Below, piece after piece: positions 1 to 6,540 of a stretch of 9,609 nucleotides of DNA. This DNA is from Candidatus Saccharimonadota bacterium (GTDB lineage Bacteria > Patescibacteriota > Saccharimonadia > Saccharimonadales > Saccharimonadaceae), in NCBI GenBank assembly GCA_016199685.1, contig JACQGD010000076.1, positions 1 through 9,609 of the forward strand, read 5' to 3'. Below the pieces are notes generated by a model, which ran no database searches, was not told the DNA's origin, and saw nothing but the letters and a program-made list of their open reading frames with translations. The number at the start of each line of letters is the position of its first letter. Within the stretch, counting starts at the first letter, position 1. Position numbers and translations under genes: made by a program.

Positions 1-311
1 CTGAGCAGTTTGGTGAGATTATTGGGTACGAAAACCACAGTGGACAAACCTTCCTTGGCAGCAGCGTCAGCCCGCTTGGAACCATTATCAAAGGTGCCGG
101 TAATAATGGTCAAGACGAAACCGAAGGTGCAATCTACAAAAATGTTCTTGGCAGCTACCTACATGGCTCTCTTTTACCGAAAAATCCAGCAATCGCCGAT
201 TTCTTAATCGAAAAAGCTACAATGAAAAAATACGGTGAGTTTACTCCAACTGTCATTGATGATCGCTTTGCGAAGCTTGCTCGTGAACACGCACTCAAGC
301 GCCCGCGGTAA
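1..311 (+). CDS. gatD: Lipid II isoglutaminyl synthase, glutamine amidotransferase subunit GatD (3' part only)
   Basis: Only the C-terminal 102 codons are present; the first full codon begins at base 3 and the gene ends in TAA at 309-311. GatD is a class I (CobB/CobQ-like) glutaminase that releases ammonia from glutamine for its partner MurT, which amidates the D-Glu of lipid II to D-isoglutamine on the cytoplasmic side of the membrane. What is visible: GYENHSGQT near the start of the fragment, then EGAIYKNVLGSYLHG followed by LLPKNP. The His in YLHG is the expected catalytic His of the triad; the catalytic Cys lies upstream of the window. The family is about 240 residues, so roughly 40% is seen. 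murT would be expected just outside the left edge. Other CobQ-like amidotransferases are possible, but the YLHG...LLPKNP context fits GatD best. Confidence 0.85.
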   Translation, partial: EQFGEIIGYENHSGQTFLGSSVSPLGTIIKGAGNNGQDETEGAIYKNVLGSYLHGSLLPKNPAIADFLIEKATMKKYGEFTPTVIDDRFAKLAREHALKRPR

Positions 312-366
312 TTGAGCTGTGCACTCAGAATTCTTGGAATCTAAATCTATCTACCTCTAAAGAGCG

Positions 367-400
367 AAAAATCTCCACCTACAAGCTCGCAGAGATTTTT
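367..400. terminator. Bidirectional terminator between convergent gatD and bcp
   Basis: AAAAATCTC (367-375) is perfectly complementary to GAGATTTTT (392-400), with a 16-nt loop. Each arm gives an A/T tract so that either strand ends in a U-rich run. It lies in the only gap (312-419) between two genes that converge, where a shared terminator is expected. A second GAGATTTT copy at 409-416 could form an alternative arm. Nothing else is seen in the gap. Confidence 0.6.
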
Positions 401-419
401 TATTTAGAGAGATTTTGTA

Positions 420-899
420 CTATAGCGTCTCATGCTTTGCTTGCAGCTTCTTAAGCTCTTCGATCACCTGCTCGCCGTGGCCAACAGGCGTCACGCGACC
501 ATATACCTTTTGAATAATACCGTCAGGATCGATAATATACGTCCGACGAAGAATCCCTTCGCGGCCAAATTGCTTAGCGCCCCATGCACCGTATGCGTCA
601 ATTGTCACACCATCTTTATCTGACAATAAAAGAAAATTGAGATTATATTTTGTTTTAAATTTCTCGTGACTCGCTGCATCGTCTTTACTGATACCTATTA
701 CTTCAGCACCGAGATCAGCCAAATCGTCGCGTGCATCGCGCATTGCGCACGCCTCTGTCGTACAGCCAGGTGTGTCATCTTTTGGATAGAAGTAAAGTAC
801 TACCCACTTGCCAGCGTAATTAGCAAGCATATGGAGATTACCCTCGGAGTCTGGCAGGGTAAATTGTGGAGCAGGATACGGAGGTTGTTTCATAGTCAT
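420..899 (-). CDS. bcp: Peroxiredoxin, Bcp/PrxQ type (thioredoxin-dependent thiol peroxidase)
   Basis: This cytoplasmic enzyme reduces H2O2 and organic hydroperoxides, with thioredoxin as the usual reductant. The 159-residue length is typical of Bcp/PrxQ. The AhpC/TSA thioredoxin fold spans almost the whole protein. The peroxidatic site is KDDTPGCTTEAC, with peroxidatic Cys46 and a second Cys51 five residues later; that spacing marks the atypical 2-Cys subgroup with an intramolecular disulfide. Further family segments are VIGISKDD, FLLLSDKDG and RRTYIIDPDG. Two in-frame ATGs lie close together (residues 1 and 3). The first is six bases after a TATAAT box, so the message is probably leaderless. 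The gene is divergent from the acyltransferase and convergent with gatD. A role in oxidative defence, for example against host or environmental peroxide, is likely. Confidence 0.95.
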   Translation of the reverse strand: MTMKQPPYPAPQFTLPDSEGNLHMLANYAGKWVVLYFYPKDDTPGCTTEACAMRDARDDLADLGAEVIGISKDDAASHEKFKTKYNLNFLLLSDKDGVTIDAYGAWGAKQFGREGILRRTYIIDPDGIIQKVYGRVTPVGHGEQVIEELKKLQAKHETL

Positions 900-905
900 A
901 CTTCT

Positions 906-934
906 ATTATACTCGTCAGCGTTTATTCAGACAA
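906..934 (-). promoter_or_regulatory. Promoter of bcp, predicted leaderless
   Basis: Read on the minus strand: -35 TTGTCT (929-934; 4 of 6 to TTGACA), a 17-bp spacer and a perfect -10 TATAAT (906-911). Only six bases (900-905) separate the -10 from the bcp ATG, so transcription would start at about the A of the start codon. No Shine-Dalgarno is present. Confidence 0.6.
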
Positions 935-939
935 AGCTG

Positions 940-945
940 TATAAT
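940..945 (+). promoter_or_regulatory. -10 box of the acyltransferase gene, predicted leaderless
   Basis: TATAAT lies eight bases before the ATG at 954. No convincing -35 is seen at the usual distance. The box is just outside the -35 of the opposing bcp promoter (929-934), so the two promoters overlap and could compete for RNA polymerase. Confidence 0.5.
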
Positions 946-953
946 AAGAACTA

Positions 954-2078
954 ATGTCTGCTGTGAAAAAAATTCCGCGTATCGTCACGTTTGATATCAT
1001 GCGTGGGTTTTTTCTTATAGCAATCATCATTAATCATCTTGCGTTTTTCCCCAACCTCCTTGATTGGTGGGGAATGCGCGGCTATCTCCTCGTAACAACA
1101 GCAGAGGGATTCTTTTTGCTCTCAGGAATTGTACTTGGGGTTGTGAGGGGCGCAAAGCTTGTCGATAGGCCGTTTAAGGAAGTAACTAAAATTGTCCTAA
1201 AACGCGCATGGACGCTCTACCTTACTCATATTATTCTCGTCATAAGCTTCACTCTTTTGGCCTGGTATCTATACGCAGGAAACCCAAACATAACGTTTGG
1301 TGTCATGGAGGGTCATTCATTAATTGACCTTATATGGAAAACAGTGTCCCTCCAATACATCTACGGATGGGCCGACTATCTTCGTTTTTATGCACTCTTT
1401 ATCGCTGCCAGTCCAGTCGCATTTTGGCTTCTTCGCAAAAGAAAATGGTATGTGGTTCTTATTGTCAGCTACCTCATTTGGTTCCTTTTTCCTCTTGATT
1501 TCCGCAATGTTGATTGGCAAGTTGTCGAACTCTTGCAACCGATTCCATGGCAAGCTATTTGCTTTACAGGTATTGTTATAGGATTCCACTGGGCAGATAT
1601 CTCTGAGTGGTGCACTAAGCAAAAAGCGATGCTAACAAAATTTGTCATTCCGCCCGTACTTGTATTCGCTGCAGTGTTTCTCGTCTGGAATACTGTCGCC
1701 GTATTTGCACAAGAATTTATTAACACCGGCTGGGCTCATCAACTTAGTTACGATGCATGGTCGCTCCGTATGAACGAATTTCATAAAGAACAATTACCCC
1801 TCCAGAGATTCCTCCTTTTCCTTTTATGGTTCTGGGCATCATTCATTGTTATTCGACATTTTGAAAAGCCGATCCTCAAATACACAGGCTGGCTGCTTGT
1901 TCCATTTGGAACAAATTCACTCTACGTCTACACACTCCATGCTATAATCATTTTCTTTATTCATATGTACATACAAGTTGGCTCACTGCCACAAAACCTT
2001 ATCGTCACCATCGCGGCGATCGCTCTTATTTACCTTGCTATACGCAAGAAATTTTTGATGAATATTATTCCACGGTAA
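954..2078 (+). CDS. OpgC-like multi-pass membrane acyltransferase
   Basis: This 374-residue integral membrane protein has about ten hydrophobic segments and resembles the OpgC family, which in Proteobacteria succinylates osmoregulated periplasmic glucans and is related to acyltransferase-3 proteins. The N-terminal signature is clear: FDIMRG (residues 13-18), INH with His28, and EGFFLLSG (51-58), the charged and His positions expected at the membrane active site. The C-terminus alternates hydrophobic helices (YVYTLHAIIIFFIH) and ends in a basic tail. The start at 954 follows a TATAAT by eight bases and the gene has no Shine-Dalgarno. OpgG and OpgH are not visible, and a glucan-type periplasm is not expected in this group. 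The acceptor is therefore more likely a surface glycan, perhaps the product of the neighbouring GtrA/GT-C pair; that is inference. The 3' end overlaps the opposing gene by 14 bp. Confidence 0.8.
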   Translation: MSAVKKIPRIVTFDIMRGFFLIAIIINHLAFFPNLLDWWGMRGYLLVTTAEGFFLLSGIVLGVVRGAKLVDRPFKEVTKIVLKRAWTLYLTHIILVISFTLLAWYLYAGNPNITFGVMEGHSLIDLIWKTVSLQYIYGWADYLRFYALFIAASPVAFWLLRKRKWYVVLIVSYLIWFLFPLDFRNVDWQVVELLQPIPWQAICFTGIVIGFHWADISEWCTKQKAMLTKFVIPPVLVFAAVFLVWNTVAVFAQEFINTGWAHQLSYDAWSLRMNEFHKEQLPLQRFLLFLLWFWASFIVIRHFEKPILKYTGWLLVPFGTNSLYVYTLHAIIIFFIHMYIQVGSLPQNLIVTIAAIALIYLAIRKKFLMNIIPR

Positions 2079-3627
2079 CGCGTATAGCTTGGAGGAGCGG
2101 CTTGTGAGATACGCTATCATCAACAATTATCGTCTTCGTGATCTTCCAATTATCGCGCATCTTTCCTTGAGTAGTATCGTTGTAGTTAGCAATAACCCAG
2201 AACGATTTGTGGCTACGACCAAACGCATCGAGATCCTTTATTTTTGAGGAATCATTTTCCTTGAGCATGCGCAGTGAACCAAATTCATATTTTGTCGACC
2301 CGTCAACGAAATAAACAGGTGAATTTGCATTTGAATAAATAGCAGCTTCATAAAATAGCCAAGGGGTACTTGCAATGATTGGCGTATTCGCCGGGGCTTC
2401 TGCACGAACTTCTTCGAGAATGTTACGAACATTGTTGGACTGGTGCGTTGATTTATTATAATTACCAATCGTCATCTGCACACCAATACCAACGCACATC
2501 ATAGCAAGTATGACAGCTCCCATACTGATAATTACCTTTCGGGGATAGAGCCGTGAGGCGATTACTAGACTAACTCCAATAAGGGCCGGCAAGAAAGTGA
2601 TCGAAGCCATTAAGTATCGATCGATAAATGCTGGTCGCAGAGGAGGCATAGACATCGCTAATAGAATGATAATCGGGACAAGAACCATACTTATAAGCAG
2701 TACGTAGTACTCTCGCTCTTTCGCCTTAAGCAAAACAACGAGTCGTGCAGTTAAGAAAACAAGTGTTGCGAACACTATATAAAATCCTGCAGCAAGCCAA
2801 GATTTTACACTCTCATGATCGCTAAACAATAAGAAATTGGTAAAGAAATCAGGTATTGTCGCTGATGAGACGGCAGGTATCCAAAAACCGTTTCCTTGTA
2901 CATCCGCAAACTGACGAATGAGCCATGGAAGCCACGGTAGAAATATAACAACTGCAATAATATGTGCACCAACCCACTTACGAGTGAAGAAGTTTTTTAC
3001 AAACTTTCCCTTTTCCTGGCGGACGACAAATGCTCGCCACACCCAGTGAGATAACCATGCGAGCGCAGCAAAGTATTGCGTAAGCATACCTAGTGCCAAG
3101 AGGAGTCCGTATACAACCCACGGCCATCGTTTTTTTGCATTCTCTTGGGCATATACCAAGACATACGTTGCGGCGGCAACGATCGACGTCAATACTGTAT
3201 ACATTCGAGCTTCTTGACTATATCGGATGAAAAGCGGTGAAAGCGCCAAGAATAATAACGTAACATACGCCGCGCGTCTGCCAAATAACTTCATAATGAG
3301 TACAAAGACAAAGATAATTGTCACAACACCAAAGAAAATACTCATCGAACGCAGTCCCAACTCAGTATTTCCAAAAAGCAGTGACCATGTTTTCAGTAGC
3401 CAGTAGTAAAGCGGTGGATGAACATCGTACGCCGTATATCGCGTAAGATCAAAATAATCGAACCGTATTAGATATGACCCAAACGCCTCGTCAAACCAAA
3501 TAGAAAACTTCGTAACTGTACTTGCCGCAAGTGCGCCGAACCCTAGCACTCCTGCAAACAATACAAGGTAGTCGCGACCACTTAATTGAGGTAAAAATGC
3601 ACTTTTCTTTTTCAATAGTCCAAACAT
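2065..3627 (-). CDS. GT-C fold glycosyltransferase, PMT_2/ArnT-like membrane protein
   Basis: This 520-residue multi-pass protein transfers a sugar from a polyprenyl-phosphate donor to an acceptor on the outer face of the membrane. The first extracytoplasmic loop carries WFDEAF (Asp46-Glu47, the acidic pair typical of GT-C catalysis) and YDVHPPLYY (Asp68, His70). It is followed by RYSQEARMYT, the other hallmark of the PMT_2 group. About 10-11 hydrophobic segments run to residue ~385; the last ~130 residues are a soluble, presumably external domain. The frame stays open upstream to 3735, but that would overlap gtrA. I chose the ATG at 3625-3627, which has AAGGG five bases upstream and sits 28 nt after the gtrA stop. 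It probably forms an operon with gtrA. Sugar and acceptor cannot be told from sequence; protein mannosylation and glycolipid or wall polymer decoration are all possible. Confidence 0.88.
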   Translation of the reverse strand: MFGLLKKKSAFLPQLSGRDYLVLFAGVLGFGALAASTVTKFSIWFDEAFGSYLIRFDYFDLTRYTAYDVHPPLYYWLLKTWSLLFGNTELGLRSMSIFFGVVTIIFVFVLIMKLFGRRAAYVTLLFLALSPLFIRYSQEARMYTVLTSIVAAATYVLVYAQENAKKRWPWVVYGLLLALGMLTQYFAALAWLSHWVWRAFVVRQEKGKFVKNFFTRKWVGAHIIAVVIFLPWLPWLIRQFADVQGNGFWIPAVSSATIPDFFTNFLLFSDHESVKSWLAAGFYIVFATLVFLTARLVVLLKAKEREYYVLLISMVLVPIIILLAMSMPPLRPAFIDRYLMASITFLPALIGVSLVIASRLYPRKVIISMGAVILAMMCVGIGVQMTIGNYNKSTHQSNNVRNILEEVRAEAPANTPIIASTPWLFYEAAIYSNANSPVYFVDGSTKYEFGSLRMLKENDSSKIKDLDAFGRSHKSFWVIANYNDTTQGKMRDNWKITKTIIVDDSVSHKPLLQAIRVTVE

Positions 3628-3655
3628 AGGTGCCCTTATTTTATCACTTTCTTCG

Positions 3656-4117
3656 CTATTTTTTACGGAATACAAATCGACTATACCCAATATAATTCCA
3701 GATAAGTCCTGCACTAATTCCAGCAAGCTTTGCAATGTTCAAAATAACCGCTTCATGCAGTCCTGTTGAGTTGTCGAGGAACGTATATACGCTTAGAATA
3801 ACGGTGCTCTGTACAAGCCATATTGCAGAAAGTGTTACGATAAAAAAGAGAACAAGCTGTCTCCTTGCACTCCCCTCGTTTCCTTTAAAGACAATCTTTT
3901 TATTAAGACTAAAACTTGTAATCATAGCCGCTGTCGTCGAGGCGACATTTGAAGGAATCAGTGGTACTCCGAAGATACCCACGAGGATATTTAGAACAAT
4001 AAAATCGACAGCCGTATTGATCGCTCCGACAAAGCCAAAACGTACCTTTTGATACTCGCTCGCTCGCTTAGTACGTCGCTGTAAAAGTTTTGCGGCGCGG
4101 TGAAGTTTTCTTTTCAT
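3656..4117 (-). CDS. GtrA-like membrane protein (probable polyprenyl-sugar flippase)
   Basis: The protein is 153 residues with a very basic N-terminal 25 residues and four predicted membrane helices (about 27-49, 54-74, 88-110, 122-146), the standard GtrA layout. Family marks are FGFVGAINTAVDF at the start of helix 1 and SFSLNKKIVF after helix 2. GtrA proteins are thought to move undecaprenyl-phosphate-linked sugars across the membrane, or assist this, for a GT-C transferase. The next gene downstream is exactly such an enzyme, 28 nt away, so the two likely act together and are co-transcribed. A TATAGT box lies 13 bases before the ATG and no Shine-Dalgarno is visible. The flippase role is a family inference; biochemical proof in this family is limited. 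Confidence 0.88.
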   Translation of the reverse strand: MKRKLHRAAKLLQRRTKRASEYQKVRFGFVGAINTAVDFIVLNILVGIFGVPLIPSNVASTTAAMITSFSLNKKIVFKGNEGSARRQLVLFFIVTLSAIWLVQSTVILSVYTFLDNSTGLHEAVILNIAKLAGISAGLIWNYIGYSRFVFRKK

Positions 4118-4130
4118 AAATGATATCTTT

Positions 4131-4136
4131 ACTATA
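4131..4136 (-). promoter_or_regulatory. Probable -10 box of the gtrA/GT-C operon
   Basis: On the minus strand TATAGT ends 13 bases before the gtrA ATG. The hexamer 17 bp upstream (4154-4159, TAGTAT on the minus strand) is a poor -35. The gap 4118-4204 holds only this box and the opposing tRNA promoter. Confidence 0.4.
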
Positions 4137-4183
4137 ACGAAGCAAGGCGATAAATACTACTAGAAATTATTTCAAGGGTGAGG

Positions 4184-4189
4184 TATAAT
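4184..4189 (+). promoter_or_regulatory. -10 box of the tRNA-Pro gene
   Basis: A perfect TATAAT lies 15 bases before the mature tRNA 5' end, predicting a short 5' leader to be removed by RNase P. There is no recognisable -35 (TAGAAA at 17-bp spacing). Confidence 0.5.
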
Positions 4190-4204
4190 CATTGAAGCAT
4201 CTAC

Positions 4205-4280
4205 CGGGGTGTGGCGCAGTTGATAGCGCGCTCGGTTTGGGACCGAGAGGTCGAAGGTTTGAGTCCTTTCACCCCGACCA
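4205..4280 (+). tRNA. tRNA-Pro, anticodon UGG
   Basis: The full cloverleaf folds by hand. Acceptor CGGGGTG (4205-4211) pairs with CACCCCG (4270-4276); C1-G72 is the usual bacterial tRNA-Pro pair. D stem GCGC/GCGC is at 4214-4217 and 4226-4229. Anticodon stem CTCGG/CCGAG encloses loop TTTGGGA with TGG at 4238-4240. The variable loop is AGGTC. T stem GAAGG/CCTTT has one G-U pair. Discriminator A73 and an encoded CCA (4278-4280) complete it. UGG can read all four proline codons by wobble. Oddity: the D loop is AGTTGATA (A at position 19, base 4223) and the T loop is TTTGAGT (U at position 56, base 4260). The normally invariant G19-C56 tertiary pair is therefore replaced by A19-U56. Confidence 0.96.
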
Positions 4281-4316
4281 AAATAAAAGACCGTCTTGTA
4301 CGGTTTTTTATTTTGG
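4278..4316. terminator. Strong bidirectional terminator shared by tRNA-Pro and the surface-protein gene
   Basis: The arms 4278-4294 and 4300-4316 form a 17-bp stem with a single G-U wobble (4289/4305) and a 5-nt loop, CTTGT. The core ACCGT/ACGGT is flanked by A-rich and T-rich halves, so both strands end in U-rich runs. The left arm begins in the tRNA CCA end itself. On the minus strand it lies 6 nt past the stop of the secreted-protein gene. Confidence 0.85.
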
Positions 4317-4322
4317 CTTTTA

Positions 4323-6536
4323 CTAAAATCGCGGAGGAAGCTCAACGGTTGAAGTGGTAATTGCTCGCTTAGTATTATTGTATGCATGCTTTGCCCACAA
4401 GTACGCATCTGGACGAAGGTTTAGGATTTCAGCTGGAGTAGAGCGACCAGCATCAGTTGACTCATTGGAGCTCGCAGTTCGCTTTAATAGCAACTGCTTC
4501 GCAGCGACTGGTCCGTTGATTGTCAGCTGCCTATTGCAAACCGTCGTCGAGAGCTGCGCAACATCACTACATGTATCAATTCTGCCACTCTCGCCATTAG
4601 CGATAAGCCACGAATCGAGCTGAGTTACAGAGCTATTGATTTTAATCTGGTTGGCAATGATGACCAATTGTGGAATATCTTGGATTGATCGTAATGTCAT
4701 CGATCCATACGTCACATTTCCTGTAATCGTAACTGTTGAATCAGGTGCGTAGATGACAACTGACTGACCAGGACTAGTGAAATTGTATGCAGGCACAGTA
4801 ATATCACCATTCGCCATGCGTAGCCCCGAGATTGTAGGTGTCAATTGAACGTTTCCCGTCACCTGCGGTGCCGCGGAAATATTGTATAAGCTCAGTAAGC
4901 CCTCTGCAGTATCGGGAAGCGTCCGCTGGGATGAGCTAAACTTACCGAACTCTGGCGTATTCGCAAATGTTAATTTACTCCAGGCTTGCTGACTTGCTTC
5001 GACTGACCCATTCGAGAGTCCTGAGCCTGATGCAGTTCCAATCACTGCACCCGGTGCTTGAATACCATACTCCACCCAACTACCAAATGTTTTTCCATCA
5101 CGAGTAACGCTCGACGTATTCACACGACTAGTGAGATCCGAGATGGCCGCCGCTCCCTTAAACTGGCCACCAACACGCAAATCACCACCATGAATTTGCA
5201 CTAACGGCTTTGTGCCAATTACAGCACAGACTGCCTGCCCATGACGCCATTCATTTGCAGGTGAGCTATCACTGTAAGGTCGAACTGAGGTTGCGTAACA
5301 GATTCTCGTACCTGCCGGTAAATCTTCTATAGCACCCTGAGAATCAGCTAGCGGCAGCGTACCTCTTGGAACAGCGATACTCCCCTGTGCAGTAAGCGCA
5401 GATCTATTACCAAAGCGTATTGTCGGATCTTGGGAGCTTTGCACAACTCCAGCCGGAATCGATGACCCACGAGGAAGGATGAATCGTGTCAACTGCCATG
5501 ACACAGCGGTGCTGTTTGACGTACCCGTATTATTGAGGCTCGGCATAGCCGACACTTGCTCGCCTGGCTGAACGATAGTCTTCGACAGTGATACAGATGG
5601 TGTTATATTGAAATTCGCTGTCGGCGTGGGACGAGATGCGAGTGCTTCAATCTCCTTTATAAGAAGACCTGTGTGAGAATAAGTTGATTGGATATGCAGC
5701 TCAAGCTCATTACGCTGGCCATTCGGTCGGAAGATACCCTCAGTCGGGCGGGTTTCGATGCTCGGTGAACCTCGAGTGAATCCCGGCTCGTTCACATTAC
5801 GATACTGTGTACTATTACTCGAAGTACCATACACTAAGCGTGCTGGAACTGTAGTCCCATTGATTTTCACTTCGATTCTATTATCTACGGCCGCGCCGAG
5901 CTTCAAACTAACTGAATTAATATCGACGCCATCGCTAAATGTAAATCCATCTTTGAGTTTGAAAACATAAATGTTAGCATTAGCCATGATTCGACCTGGA
6001 GTATCTGTTGGGTCGCGACACCCCCGGACCGTCGTATTTTGACCATACAAGTTTTGGCCTATCCAGCGCGCGTTAGGAACGTTGAATTTCCATGGCAATA
6101 TGCCATTTGATTCACTCACTCCATCGTCAATTCCAGTCGCATTACCCGTTACTGCCTTGTCCCGTGTCGTAATCAGGCCCGCTTGGCCACCTCGCTCTAA
6201 GATAGTACGTGCTGGTATGGGCGTTGGTGAGGAAGTCAGAGGTATAGCGACAAGCGACGTGCCTCCACGATGAGCACTTTGGCAGGTGGGGTTTTTCCAT
6301 GCGGGTGGTCGATACACTCTATCAATTATCCAGTGCGGGTCATCTTGATCCTGACCTAGTTTTTGACCACTGTCATTCACTCCCGTGCGGTACAATCCTG
6401 CTACTTCACCCGTATCAATCAAGTCATATCGTGTCGACTGTGCCTGAAGGAGTACGCCACCCATGAGACTCGTAGCTAGCGTAGCTATTACAAAAAAACC
6501 AGTACTGCGAAATAGTTTCATAAGAGAGCTGCTCAT
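4323..6536 (-). CDS. Large secreted multidomain surface protein with probable carbohydrate-binding N-terminal domain
   Basis: The 737-residue protein has an N-terminal signal-like segment (KLFR, then hydrophobic residues ~13-30) and no other membrane helix. Residues ~38-300 match a recurring secreted jelly-roll pattern that I recognise: RTGVNDSG...DDPHW (50-69), NARWI (155-159), AVDNRIEVKING (216-227), NELEL (276-280) and TGLLIKEIEAL (289-299). Residues ~305-445 look like a CARDB-type beta sandwich (TIVQPGEQV, then paired Cys413/Cys437). Residues ~445-737 form a region I associate with Saccharibacteria surface proteins, from GGDLRVGG (450-457) through IPQLVIIANQIKIN (621-634) to AEILNLRPDAYLWA (702-715). 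The six cysteines fall as two per region, suggesting disulfides outside the cell. No LPXTG or C-terminal anchor is seen. The start at 6536 lies 4 nt after the TPR gene stop; Met6 is an alternative. Function is unknown; adhesion or glycan binding is inferred. Confidence 0.8.
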   Translation of the reverse strand: MSSSLMKLFRSTGFFVIATLATSLMGGVLLQAQSTRYDLIDTGEVAGLYRTGVNDSGQKLGQDQDDPHWIIDRVYRPPAWKNPTCQSAHRGGTSLVAIPLTSSPTPIPARTILERGGQAGLITTRDKAVTGNATGIDDGVSESNGILPWKFNVPNARWIGQNLYGQNTTVRGCRDPTDTPGRIMANANIYVFKLKDGFTFSDGVDINSVSLKLGAAVDNRIEVKINGTTVPARLVYGTSSNSTQYRNVNEPGFTRGSPSIETRPTEGIFRPNGQRNELELHIQSTYSHTGLLIKEIEALASRPTPTANFNITPSVSLSKTIVQPGEQVSAMPSLNNTGTSNSTAVSWQLTRFILPRGSSIPAGVVQSSQDPTIRFGNRSALTAQGSIAVPRGTLPLADSQGAIEDLPAGTRICYATSVRPYSDSSPANEWRHGQAVCAVIGTKPLVQIHGGDLRVGGQFKGAAAISDLTSRVNTSSVTRDGKTFGSWVEYGIQAPGAVIGTASGSGLSNGSVEASQQAWSKLTFANTPEFGKFSSSQRTLPDTAEGLLSLYNISAAPQVTGNVQLTPTISGLRMANGDITVPAYNFTSPGQSVVIYAPDSTVTITGNVTYGSMTLRSIQDIPQLVIIANQIKINSSVTQLDSWLIANGESGRIDTCSDVAQLSTTVCNRQLTINGPVAAKQLLLKRTASSNESTDAGRSTPAEILNLRPDAYLWAKHAYNNTKRAITTSTVELPPRF

Positions 6537-6540
6537 AGTG

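Noticed and set aside
10..207. 65-codon open frame at the left edge
   Set aside because: It lies in a different frame over gatD; the gatD frame carries clear family motifs.
3628..3735. N-terminal extension of the GT-C gene to the ATG at 3733-3735 (36 extra residues)
   Set aside because: It would overlap the 3' end of gtrA by 80 bp, and the added residues do not resemble the family. The ATG at 3627 has AAGGG at good spacing and gives a typical N-terminus.
4205..4280. tRNA gene as an integration (att) site for a mobile element
   Set aside because: No integrase, no direct repeat of the tRNA 3' end and no mobile genes are visible nearby.
4172..4408. 78-codon minus-strand frame across the tRNA and terminator
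   Set aside because: It covers a structured tRNA gene and a hairpin; such frames across tRNAs are a common artefact.
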